The notes under the pieces: model-generated
The model's database searches: none
Told to the model about the DNA's origin: nothing
What the model saw: only the letters and a program-made list of their open reading frames with translations
Shown: piece by piece, positions 23,259 to 31,505 of the stretch
How positions within the stretch are numbered: position 1 is the stretch's first letter
Layout: every line of letters starts with the position of its first letter
Source: RGIG1995 sp045658315
Lineage (GTDB): Bacteria; Bacillota; Clostridia; Oscillospirales; CAG-272
Assembly: GCA_045658315.1 (NCBI GenBank)
Contig: JAZOUV010000088.1
Span: 1 to 35,516, forward strand
Direction of reading: 5' to 3'
DNA length: 35,516 bases
Position numbers and translations under genes: made by a program

Positions 23259-24964
23259 CCGAAATACCCAATGATATTCAAGACTTTGTAAACAGTCCCA
23301 ATACAACGGATTTTGTAGTCAGAGCGAATGAATATTATATAAATGAAATACAGAACTATCCGTTTGTAAGAGTTATTCAGCTTTTGGCAGATTATTATAT
23401 TTTGGGGTATGTTGACAACAGCGATATAGAGCGTCTCGCCGATGTACTCGGAACAAACTTTTATTCTTCTTTACCGTATGTGGTAGGACTGTTAGACCGT
23501 TCAGCCCTTGAAAGCTCGGGAATAATTCAGGTGCAGGAACAAGCATTTCTTGAATTGACGGGAAAAGGGGTATTGGTGGGAATAGTTGACACGGGGATAG
23601 ACTACACCAACCCCGTTTTTCGCTATGAAGACGGAACGAGCAGAATAGCGGCAATTTACGATCAAACTATAATAGGAAATCCGCCCCAAGGATTTCTTAT
23701 CGGAACGGAATATACAAACAGTCAAATTAACGAGGCTTTGCAAAACAACCCGCCCTACGATATAGTACCAAGCCGAGACGAAGTCGGACACGGTACGTTT
23801 CTTGCATCATTGGCGGCAGGCAGAGAGTCAGGCGATTTCAGAGGTGCCGCCCCCGATTCTGAACTAATAGTTGTAAAACTTAAAGAAGCAGGAGACTTTA
23901 TAAGAAACAATTATCTTGTCCCCGAAGATAACAGAAATGTATATGAATCGACATCGGTAATGTTAGGTATAGAATATATCCTCCAAAAAGCAAGAGAGCT
24001 TAACAGACCCGTAGCGATATGCCTCGGAGTAGGTACAAATTCAGGAGGTCATGACGGTAACACGCTTTTTGAGCAGTATATAAGCACCGTTTCAAACATT
24101 ACGGGCGTATGCATTTGTGTAGCGGCAGGAAACGAAAGCCAAGAAAGGCATCACGCACGTGTAACCATTCCTCAAAGAGGAAGCAGTGTTGACATTAATA
24201 TAAATAACGAAAATCAACAAAGCGGAATATATTTATCACTGTTAAATTCAGCTTCCGACAGAGTGTCGGTATCGTTAAGGTCTCCGACCGGTGAAATAAT
24301 AAGCCGTACTCCAGCAAGAGTAGGAACTACATATACGTCGAGGCTTGTTTTGGAAAGGGCAAAAGTAACCGTTCAGTACTTTTTTCCTTTATCGGTAAAC
24401 AGCGGTCAAGCAACGATAATAAAGATTGAAAATGCAACACCGGGACTGTGGACTGTTACCCTTTACGGCGATATAATACTTGACGGAACGGTGGATGCGT
24501 ATCTTCCCATTTCAAGCATAGGGTATGAGGGGATAGAATTTCTTGAGCCCGACCCGAATTATACTATTACAGTTCCAGGAACGTCATCGGCGGTAATAAC
24601 CTGCGGTGCATATAACGACGAAGATAACAGCTTGTATATTAACACCTCTTGGGGACCTACAAGACAACCATCAAACTCCCCCGACCTTGTGGCTCCGGGA
24701 GTAAGGGTAAGCGGAATATTCCCCACAGGACCGGGAACGATGAGTGGGACATCGGTTGCGGCCGCTATAACGACAGGTGCGTGTGCACTTATGCTCCAAT
24801 GGGGTATAGTCGAGGGAAACGCTATTGCACTTGATACATTTCAAATAAAAGGATATCTTATCCGTGGCAGCACAAGAGACGGAAACAGAAATTATCCAAA
24901 CTTTCAATGGGGTTACGGAAAGCTTGATTTATATAATTCTTTTAATCTGATAAGAGATATATAA
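23255..24964 (+). CDS. Csp-like subtilisin-family (S8) germination protease, second copy
   Basis: A 569-residue paralogue of the first protease. It has a different, more acidic N-terminus (1-98), then Asp112 (VDTGID), His179 (GHGTFLASL), Asn293 (AAGNES) and Ser500 (SGTSVAA), so its triad is also complete. The inserted beta domain spans about 300-440. The two proteins share the DGTSRIA...PPQGF...EYTNxQINEAL block and the HDGNxLFEQYI segment, showing duplication. It is translationally coupled to the first gene (ATGA). In C. difficile, CspA and CspC lack catalytic residues; neither copy here does. Confidence 0.88.
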   Translation: MTEIPNDIQDFVNSPNTTDFVVRANEYYINEIQNYPFVRVIQLLADYYILGYVDNSDIERLADVLGTNFYSSLPYVVGLLDRSALESSGIIQVQEQAFLELTGKGVLVGIVDTGIDYTNPVFRYEDGTSRIAAIYDQTIIGNPPQGFLIGTEYTNSQINEALQNNPPYDIVPSRDEVGHGTFLASLAAGRESGDFRGAAPDSELIVVKLKEAGDFIRNNYLVPEDNRNVYESTSVMLGIEYILQKARELNRPVAICLGVGTNSGGHDGNTLFEQYISTVSNITGVCICVAAGNESQERHHARVTIPQRGSSVDININNENQQSGIYLSLLNSASDRVSVSLRSPTGEIISRTPARVGTTYTSRLVLERAKVTVQYFFPLSVNSGQATIIKIENATPGLWTVTLYGDIILDGTVDAYLPISSIGYEGIEFLEPDPNYTITVPGTSSAVITCGAYNDEDNSLYINTSWGPTRQPSNSPDLVAPGVRVSGIFPTGPGTMSGTSVAAAITTGACALMLQWGIVEGNAIALDTFQIKGYLIRGSTRDGNRNYPNFQWGYGKLDLYNSFNLIRDI

Positions 24965-25015
24965 CCGACTATTTTGCAAAGAATAAACACCTTGCAAAAA
25001 GATTTTCTGTCAATG

Positions 25016-25060
25016 GTAAACCTCCCCGAAACTTAACGGTCAAGTTTCAGGGAGGTTTAC
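25016..25060. terminator. Long hairpin between convergent csp and TIGR04086 genes
   Basis: A 19-bp stem with one mismatch (25016-25034 with 25042-25060, GTAAACCTCCC...GGGAGGTTTAC) encloses a 7-base loop. It lies between two converging genes, but lacks a T tract in either direction. It may still be a terminator or a barrier to antisense read-through. Confidence 0.5.
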
Positions 25061-25096
25061 AGGCTTCATTTAATGATATTATATATATTTTTTATA

Positions 25097-25501
25097 TCAT
25101 CTTTTCTTTCGATTCTTTTTTCTTTTTCTTTTTCCGGAAGGAACACCGAGATATCCGCCGACAGTACCCACAAGTGCAATAAGTAAAAACATCACCCAAG
25201 TCATAAACCTTAACGGCTCATCACCGCTTCTCAAAAAGAGAGACAGCATTATGACGAACAGCATAAATGCTCCCCCCGTTGCAAGTCCCGACAACAGCCC
25301 CTTTTCCCTATTGAACCGTGATGCAAAAAAACCGCCGATAAACACACTGAGGTACAGAGCCACCCTGCCGAGAATCCCCAACAAAATCGACGGGTCTTCC
25401 CTTGTATAACAAATCCACCCAAAAACAAAAAGCAATACCACGCTTGAAAGAATTGAAATCAACATTCCCTTAACGCAGTTTTTCAAAAAATCTGTTTGCA
25501 A
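25097..25501 (-). CDS. TIGR04086 family membrane protein
   Basis: A 134-residue protein with four predicted helices (about 10-32, 39-58, 66-86, 95-115) and a very basic C-terminus rich in Lys and Arg. This is the layout of the uncharacterised TIGR04086 family, commonly next to yajC in Clostridia, as here. The start is a TTG preceded by AAAGGGTG and 7 bases; the ATG six codons upstream has no site. The site lies within an inverted repeat (25511-25552). Function is unknown; a link to protein export is only suggested by the neighbour. Confidence 0.8.
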   Translation of the reverse strand: MQTDFLKNCVKGMLISILSSVVLLFVFGWICYTREDPSILLGILGRVALYLSVFIGGFFASRFNREKGLLSGLATGGAFMLFVIMLSLFLRSGDEPLRFMTWVMFLLIALVGTVGGYLGVPSGKRKRKKNRKKR

Positions 25502-25510
25502 AAAAATACA

Positions 25511-25552
25511 CCCTTTCATAAAAACATCTTTTGTTAAATGTTTATGAGAGGG
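25511..25552 (-). promoter_or_regulatory. Inverted repeat covering the ribosome binding site of the TIGR04086 gene
   Basis: On the minus strand CCCTCTCATAAACAT (25538-25552) can pair imperfectly with ATGTTTTTATGAAAGGG (25511-25527). The 3' arm includes the AAAGGG of the ribosome binding site and is followed by TGTATTTTTTTG. It could end part of the yajC transcripts or hide the downstream start. Confidence 0.5.
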
Positions 25553-25575
25553 TTTGTACTTTTATTCAAGAAAAA

Positions 25576-25902
25576 TTATTCGCAGTCTTCAGCTTTTACG
25601 TCAACGACTTTTACAGCACTTTTAAGAATTCTGATCTTGGTTTTGTCGCCACTCGTTTCGATAAGACAAGTTTCCTCTTTGATGCTGATAATTTTGCCGA
25701 TAATACCGCCGATGGTCGTTATTTCATCACCGACCTGCAAGTTGTTTCTCATATTCAGTATTTCTTTTTCCTGCTTTTTCTGGGGTCTAATCATAAAGAA
25801 ATACATAATGGCAAGCATCAACACTATCATCAAAATACCGCCCCAAGAGCCGACACCTCCGGATGCCTGATTTCCGCCCTCTGCCAACAATCTGATTATC
25901 AT
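25576..25902 (-). CDS. yajC: Preprotein translocase subunit YajC
   Basis: A 108-residue single-pass membrane protein. A short N-terminal region with Gly-rich GGNQASGGVGSWGG leads to the helix (about 22-38), then the family motif FFMIRPQKKQEKE and LQVGDEITTIGGIIGKI. YajC associates with SecDF next to SecYEG. No secD/secF is in the window. The ATG at 25902 has GGAGG 7 bases upstream; a longer in-frame extension upstream is not supported. Confidence 0.94.
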   Translation of the reverse strand: MIIRLLAEGGNQASGGVGSWGGILMIVLMLAIMYFFMIRPQKKQEKEILNMRNNLQVGDEITTIGGIIGKIISIKEETCLIETSGDKTKIRILKSAVKVVDVKAEDCE

Positions 25903-26011
25903 AAATTTTCCTCCAAGTATTATGTCAATATTTTTCGATGTACACATTATATACCCAAAAATTATATCTTGCAAGTAATAAATGTAAATTTTTGTAATAA
26001 ATATTTAGTTT

Positions 26012-28150
26012 TTATGAATTTTGAAGCCTTGAAAAAAGTTTTTGCATATATTCCCTTGCACCCTTGTTTTCGGGAAGAGAAAGAGTATTGTCTTCAGCAA
26101 GTACGTTTTCTGCCTCTTCAAAAGCTTTTCTCAAAAGCTCCATATTACACAATGAAGCAAATCTGAACTTCATACTGCCACTCTGCCTTGCATCTCCCTT
26201 AGAATTCGGGAAAAAGTCGCCCGGCCCCCGCTGTTCAAGGTCAGCTTCGGCAATTTTATATCCGTTATTGGTAGCACACATAATCTTGAGTCTTGCTTTA
26301 GCCTTTTCGCTCTCGGAGGAGGATACAAGTATGCAGTAAGATTTATCAGCCCCCCTGCCTACTCTGCCTCTCAACTGATGGAGCTGGGAAAGTCCAAACC
26401 TCTCAGCATTTTCTATAACCATCAAAACGGCGTTAGGTACGTTTACGCCAACCTCAATAACCGTAGTAGAAACAAGAATTTTAATCTTATTCTGCTCAAA
26501 ATCACGCATTACCCGATTTTTTTCCGCCGCCTTCATCTTTCCGTGAATAAGACCGACATTAATATCCGAAAATACATCATTCTGCAATTTTTCAGCGAGC
26601 GAGACAGCCGATTGAAGCTTAGTCTTTTCTTTTGACTCGATATCATCGTCAGTAAAATCAAAAGGCAAAAGTGCCTCTTCTTCGCTTTCGGCATCCTCGA
26701 CCATAGGACATACGATATACACCTGATTACTCAATGCATGTTTGCGAATAAATCCGTTCAAACGCTCTCTGTAGCTTTCATCAACCAAAAAAGTATCAAC
26801 CTTTTTTCGACCGGGAGGAAGCTCGTCCAAAACCGAAATATCAAGATCTCCGTAAATTATGAGAGCAAGAGTCCTCGGAATAGGTGTTGCCGACATAACA
26901 AGCACATGAGGCATATACCCCATTTCTTTTGTTTTTTCGGCAAGGCTTGATCTTTGACGGACTCCAAATCTATGCTGCTCGTCGGTAATAACAAGTCCCA
27001 GCTTTTGAAATGACAGCTTTTCGTTGAGCAGAGCGTGAGTTCCTATAACAATATCAATATTTCCATCGGCAACATCTTCGCAGATCTTACGTTTTTCCGC
27101 AGCAGATGTTGAGCCCGTCAAAAGTGCGGTCTTTATATTTATCTTTCCGAAAAGTGCCGACAATTCGTTGTAGTGCTGATTTGCCAATATTTCGGTAGGA
27201 GCCATAAACGCCCCCTGCGTTCCGTTTTTTATTGCAACATATAAAGCCGCCGCCGCACAAACCGTCTTACCGCTTCCAACGTCTCCCGACAGCAGTCTGC
27301 TCATAGGTCTGCCCTGCGTATTTGACATATCCCGTATTATTTCTTTTATTGACCTCGACTGTGCTCCCGTCAGACTGTACGGCAAAAGCTCAAGAAATTC
27401 TTTTATACCGTTATCCGTCATAACGACACTTTTCCCGACCTTCTTAATCTGCTTTTTTGAAATCGACAGTCCAAGTGCAAAAGCGTAAAGCTCCTCGAAA
27501 ACAAAACGTTCTCTTGCCTTTTTTACAAGCTCCATGTCGGAGGGAAAATGTATCTCCCTCAAAGCATCTTTAAGGCTTATAAGACCCATTTTTTCAAGAG
27601 TAGTTTTTCTGAATATCTCCGGAAACTCATAATTTTCGTAAACAAGAGTATTTAAAACAAGCTCAGTCGTTCCCTTCAAAGCCTTTTGAGTCAAATTCGC
27701 TGTAAGAGGATAAACCGGTACAAGCTCGGGAAGCTTTTTACCGGGAATAACAGGCTCATATATGGGAGAAGACATTTCTCTGCTTCCGTATTTAACAGAC
27801 AGCTTTCCGTAAAATCTGAATTCATCGCCAACGTGAAAGATATCTTTAATAAACGGCTGATTAAAAAACGTAACGGTACATTTCCCCGTTTCGTCAAAAG
27901 CACTGAACTTTGTAATCTGCTTTCTGTTTTTCAAAAGAAAGGTCTGCGGTTTTGTAGCAACAGTAAGAACAAATGCCCCGACCGTACCGTCGGGTGTCAT
28001 AGCAAGGGACAAAACATTACCTCTGTTTTGATATGCCCTTGGAAAATGATACAAAAGCTCTTCCGCATTTCTGATTCCAAGCTCGTAAAAATACTCACAC
28101 CTCTTTTTGCCGATACCGGGCAAAGCCCCGATAGGTGTAGAAAAATCCAT
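26012..28150 (-). CDS. recG: ATP-dependent DNA helicase RecG
   Basis: A 712-residue SF2 helicase that remodels stalled forks and Holliday junctions. The N-terminal wedge/OB part has LPGIGKKRCEYF and YHFPRAYQNRG. Motif I is GDVGSGKT (289-296), Ia APTEILANQH, motif II DEQH (390-393), motif III MSATPIPRTLAL, then STTVIEVGVNVPNA and QLRGRVGRG in the second RecA domain, and a C-terminal RecG tail. It has no truncation. It starts with a GGGGGG-rich ribosome binding site. The upstream unrecognised membrane protein gene ends 56 bases earlier with a hairpin between. Confidence 0.97.
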   Translation of the reverse strand: MDFSTPIGALPGIGKKRCEYFYELGIRNAEELLYHFPRAYQNRGNVLSLAMTPDGTVGAFVLTVATKPQTFLLKNRKQITKFSAFDETGKCTVTFFNQPFIKDIFHVGDEFRFYGKLSVKYGSREMSSPIYEPVIPGKKLPELVPVYPLTANLTQKALKGTTELVLNTLVYENYEFPEIFRKTTLEKMGLISLKDALREIHFPSDMELVKKARERFVFEELYAFALGLSISKKQIKKVGKSVVMTDNGIKEFLELLPYSLTGAQSRSIKEIIRDMSNTQGRPMSRLLSGDVGSGKTVCAAAALYVAIKNGTQGAFMAPTEILANQHYNELSALFGKINIKTALLTGSTSAAEKRKICEDVADGNIDIVIGTHALLNEKLSFQKLGLVITDEQHRFGVRQRSSLAEKTKEMGYMPHVLVMSATPIPRTLALIIYGDLDISVLDELPPGRKKVDTFLVDESYRERLNGFIRKHALSNQVYIVCPMVEDAESEEEALLPFDFTDDDIESKEKTKLQSAVSLAEKLQNDVFSDINVGLIHGKMKAAEKNRVMRDFEQNKIKILVSTTVIEVGVNVPNAVLMVIENAERFGLSQLHQLRGRVGRGADKSYCILVSSSESEKAKARLKIMCATNNGYKIAEADLEQRGPGDFFPNSKGDARQSGSMKFRFASLCNMELLRKAFEEAENVLAEDNTLSLPENKGAREYMQKLFSRLQNS

Positions 28151-28180
28151 ATTTCCGCCCCCCTTCTTTTAAATCAATAA

Positions 28181-28201
28181 GGCGGAGAAAAAATCTCCGC
28201 C
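28181..28201 (-). terminator. Hairpin between the membrane protein gene and recG
   Basis: GGCGGAGA and TCTCCGCC pair across 5 bases. On the minus strand it begins 5 bases after the membrane protein stop codon and is followed by TTATTGATTT, a weak T tract. It probably attenuates transcription into recG. Confidence 0.55.
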
Positions 28202-28206
28202 AATAA

Positions 28207-29106
28207 TCATTCCAAATCCTCGTCAGGTGTAAAAAGGTCGTCCTTGGGTTTTGCTTTAGACGATACCTTCTTTTTTTGAATAACAGAATCTCCGTTACTG
28301 CTTTCGGCAAAAGCAACCGACCGTGAAAGAACGTATATTACTGCCACTCCGCAATAAAGAGAATACGAAACATCAACAGACATTTGAAGCTTTCCTTGTA
28401 TAAGCAATATTATTTCGGGTACAAACGCCGCCGAAAGAAATATCACACTCAAATTTGAAAGCATGAAATAAATAATCGGCTTTGATTTACCCAACATCGC
28501 TCTCGCCTCAAAAAGCTCATACAGCATAAAAACGATAAGTGCCAACTGACGAAACACCTTGATAGGACTGTTTAAAAATCCTGAACGGTCAAAGTAAAGG
28601 CACATAAGGAAAAGCAACGTCCATATAACCGGAAAGAACGACATGAAGGAAACAAAATCGGACTTTGACCTGCCTAAAAAAGTAACGCAAAAGTAATATA
28701 TTGCTACCACAAATCCCAATATTGAACAAGCCAGTTTAAGATTACCTATCACATTTGACGATGAACCTATTACAAACACATTATTTTTGCCCACAAAGAA
28801 CAGAGCAGAAGCAAAAATCATCGTACCTGCCGACAAAATTGAAGAAATCGCGGTAAATGCCGTACCTCTCTTCAAATCTTTCGACAAAAGGTCTTTTCTG
28901 AATATAAAAGCCGGTGTTGCCATTAAAACGGTTGCAATAAAAATGAAAAAGTAAAACGCCGACGGAGTTTGCACTCCCTGCATATACACCCCCGTGTCTG
29001 ACTCAATATAGTTCACGCTCAAAATATACTGAAACACAACTGCAACACTCGCAATTATTGCAGCAAGAAAAACGTACAGCCGTGCAATCTTCTTGTTTTC
29101 GTTCAT
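28207..29106 (-). CDS. Unrecognised polytopic membrane protein
   Basis: A 299-residue protein with seven or eight predicted helices (about 9-29, 48-67, 82-105, 122-145, 155-173, 183-200, 209-232, 240-262) and a cytoplasmic tail rich in Lys, Asp and Glu that ends KPKDDLFTPDEDLE. I do not recognise the family. No catalytic motifs stand out. The start has AAGGAAAG at good spacing. It lies between the YhaN-like ATPase gene and recG, but nothing in its sequence ties it to DNA repair. It may be lineage-specific. Confidence 0.75.
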   Translation of the reverse strand: MNENKKIARLYVFLAAIIASVAVVFQYILSVNYIESDTGVYMQGVQTPSAFYFFIFIATVLMATPAFIFRKDLLSKDLKRGTAFTAISSILSAGTMIFASALFFVGKNNVFVIGSSSNVIGNLKLACSILGFVVAIYYFCVTFLGRSKSDFVSFMSFFPVIWTLLFLMCLYFDRSGFLNSPIKVFRQLALIVFMLYELFEARAMLGKSKPIIYFMLSNLSVIFLSAAFVPEIILLIQGKLQMSVDVSYSLYCGVAVIYVLSRSVAFAESSNGDSVIQKKKVSSKAKPKDDLFTPDEDLE

Positions 29107-29190
29107 ATCATCTTTCCTTATATTTTTAGTTTGAATTAATTATACACCCAAATTTCATATTTTTCAAGACATGTCCCAAAAATAAGCAAC

Positions 29191-31497
29191 TCACAAAGAC
29201 AACAAATTAATATTTCCGAATTCGTAGCTGTTATCAATTATCCTTGCCTCTCTGTTGTGGCTGGTCATAATTACAACCTGAGAACCGTTAGCGGCATATC
29301 TGTCGGCAACGATTAACATATTTTTAAGCCTTATATCATCAAGTCTCGAAAAGCTTTCATCAAAAATTACGGGAAGCTTTTTGCCGGATTTCCCGAACAT
29401 TTCCGCCAAAGCCAAACGCAGTGAAACGTAGGCAAGATCCTGTGTTCCCGAGCTTACGCTGTCGATAGTCTTTGTAAACACATCCCCCTCTTCTTCAAAG
29501 GTATATGTCATCGCAAGGTTATCGGAAACACCTATTTCCTTATACTTACCGTCTGTCAGCCCGTCCATAAGCTTACCCGCGGTATTTGAAAGTCCGGGAG
29601 CGAGCTTGCTCCTGAGATTTGCACCCGCATTTTGAAGCTTTTCATAGGCAAGAATATATGCTTCGTGCTTAAATTCCAACTCGTTTATTCTTTCATTTAC
29701 ACTCTGCAAACGGCTTTCAAGCTCGGCAGGGTTATCATTTTTTGCCCTTAATTCCGCAAGATTTCTTTCCAAGAGATTAACCTTTTCGGAAAGACTTTCT
29801 TTAGCTTTTGAAATAAAATCAAATTTCTTTTTCAATTCTCCAAGAGAATCGGGATCAAAATCAAATGCTATCGAATCATATTCTTCTTTAAGCGATACCT
29901 CGTCATAACCTTGAAGCTGTTGCTCCACAACTGCCAAGACCGCCTCGTTTTTCTCTATTTCTTTGCGATAAAGCTCTATATTATCGGAAATTTCCGTTAC
30001 GTCCGAGACAACGTCATCAATACAGCCGACAACAGAATCAAAGGAAGTATCATCGGGCGTAATTCCCCATTTTTCCAAAAGCACACAAGCTTTTTCTATT
30101 CCGACAGCAAGCTTTTTGTATGCCTCTCCCTTCTGTATTTCTCTGTATCTAAGCAATTCCCTTCTTTGATGCTCATATTTTTCAGATTCTTCGATACTTT
30201 TAACGGTAACTAACAGCTCGTTTTCGTCTTCGGCTTCAAAAAGGTCGATTAATTCATATTTTTTCTCTTTTGCTCTTGCCGACAAAACGAAACATAGGAG
30301 AGCACACAACACAAAGAATGTGCCTCCGCCATATAAAAAGACATTGTTACCGCCAAGTGCCTTTGCAAAAAGCAAGCCCGCCAGTGCAATGATAATACCA
30401 ACTGCCGTCAGAACAAAGCCTAATTTGAACAATTTTTTCTTTTTGCTATTTAAATCTTCAAGCATATCGGAAACACCGCCGATTCCGCCCTGCTCTCTTA
30501 TATAATCAGCAAGCTCTTTTGAGTACTCCGCCTCCTCACCGCAATCCGACGTATCTTCCAGAGACTCAAGCTCATTTTTCAGATAATTAAGCTCGTTTTT
30601 TGCCTTTTCAACCTCGTTGCCGTATTCTTTGGTCGGGAAAAAGCCGTTAAAAGTAGTTGCTTCAACAATTTGCTTTTCACAAGTTTTAAAGTCTGCTATC
30701 TGCTTTTGGTATTTTTTACTTTCTTCAAACTTGCCGAGAAGAGTATGAAGCTCATTCTTTCTCATCTGAGCAGACATTTTGTCGCCTTCTTTTTTGTTTT
30801 TCTCTATTGCAGAAAGAGTAAAACGCAAAGAGGCTTCGTTCTGCATAATAAGCTCGTTGACCTTTCTCGCTTCGGCAAGTTTTTCGGACAGCTCATCGCG
30901 TTCTCTTTCCAAGCCGTCAAGCATACCTCTGCCCGTATTCTTTTTATGTCTTATCATAACTCTGGCTTCATCCAACTTTTTCAAAGCCTTATCGGTATTG
31001 ACACTTTCGTCGGCAGAATAGAAGATATTTTCAACCGCCTGCCCTATGTCTCCGCCGTTAAAATACGCCCCTTCGTTCTGGCGAATATAAACGGTTTTTG
31101 TAAACACCTCTTCGGGAACACCGAAGAAAAATTCCCCCGGACTTTTTATACCCGTTACAACAGAGCCGGTGTCAAGCTCCACCACGGTTATATCGTCCTT
31201 GTAGCCTGCACCGTGAGAAAACATAGACCGTTCAATACGGTATCTTTTTTGACCGTCGTTCAACACGATACTGCCCGAAGCATTGTTGGTTTTCCAGCTT
31301 ATGTGTCTTTTTCTTTCGCTCATTTCTCCGCCCGTTGACTTGTTTGAGAGCCCGTAAAAAACGAACTTGATAAATTCGCAAAGAGTACTTTTACCCGATT
31401 CGTTTCTGCCCTCTAAAATATTGACACCCGAGGACAAGTCAAATTCGCGGTTTGATAATTTACCGAAATTCCCGATTTTTATTTTTTCTATATACAT
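29191..31497 (-). CDS. YhaN/SbcC-like AAA ATPase with central membrane helices
   Basis: A 768-residue SMC-like ATPase. Walker A is GRNESGKST (30-38), the Q-loop is YIRQNEG (about 137-143), then coiled coil (190-350 and 410-650), and a C-terminal ABC signature (VSSGTQDLAYVSLRLA) with Walker B PVIFDES. Where SbcC/Rad50 has a CxxC zinc hook, this one has two hydrophobic helices (about 358-380 and 387-406) and no hook cysteines. This is the YhaN type, partnered with YhaO. ATG at 31497 follows GAGG by 6 bases and begins 8 bases after the nuclease gene. Likely acts on DNA ends near the membrane; the exact role is inferred. Confidence 0.88.
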   Translation of the reverse strand: MYIEKIKIGNFGKLSNREFDLSSGVNILEGRNESGKSTLCEFIKFVFYGLSNKSTGGEMSERKRHISWKTNNASGSIVLNDGQKRYRIERSMFSHGAGYKDDITVVELDTGSVVTGIKSPGEFFFGVPEEVFTKTVYIRQNEGAYFNGGDIGQAVENIFYSADESVNTDKALKKLDEARVMIRHKKNTGRGMLDGLERERDELSEKLAEARKVNELIMQNEASLRFTLSAIEKNKKEGDKMSAQMRKNELHTLLGKFEESKKYQKQIADFKTCEKQIVEATTFNGFFPTKEYGNEVEKAKNELNYLKNELESLEDTSDCGEEAEYSKELADYIREQGGIGGVSDMLEDLNSKKKKLFKLGFVLTAVGIIIALAGLLFAKALGGNNVFLYGGGTFFVLCALLCFVLSARAKEKKYELIDLFEAEDENELLVTVKSIEESEKYEHQRRELLRYREIQKGEAYKKLAVGIEKACVLLEKWGITPDDTSFDSVVGCIDDVVSDVTEISDNIELYRKEIEKNEAVLAVVEQQLQGYDEVSLKEEYDSIAFDFDPDSLGELKKKFDFISKAKESLSEKVNLLERNLAELRAKNDNPAELESRLQSVNERINELEFKHEAYILAYEKLQNAGANLRSKLAPGLSNTAGKLMDGLTDGKYKEIGVSDNLAMTYTFEEEGDVFTKTIDSVSSGTQDLAYVSLRLALAEMFGKSGKKLPVIFDESFSRLDDIRLKNMLIVADRYAANGSQVVIMTSHNREARIIDNSYEFGNINLLSL

Positions 31498-31505
31498 AAT
31501 GAACC

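Noticed and set aside
21537..24964. Subtilases as secreted degradative enzymes or lantibiotic leader peptidases
   Set aside because: No signal peptide is seen, the inserted beta-rich domain fits Csp proteins, and the neighbour is a SleC-like zymogen; no lantibiotic genes are nearby.
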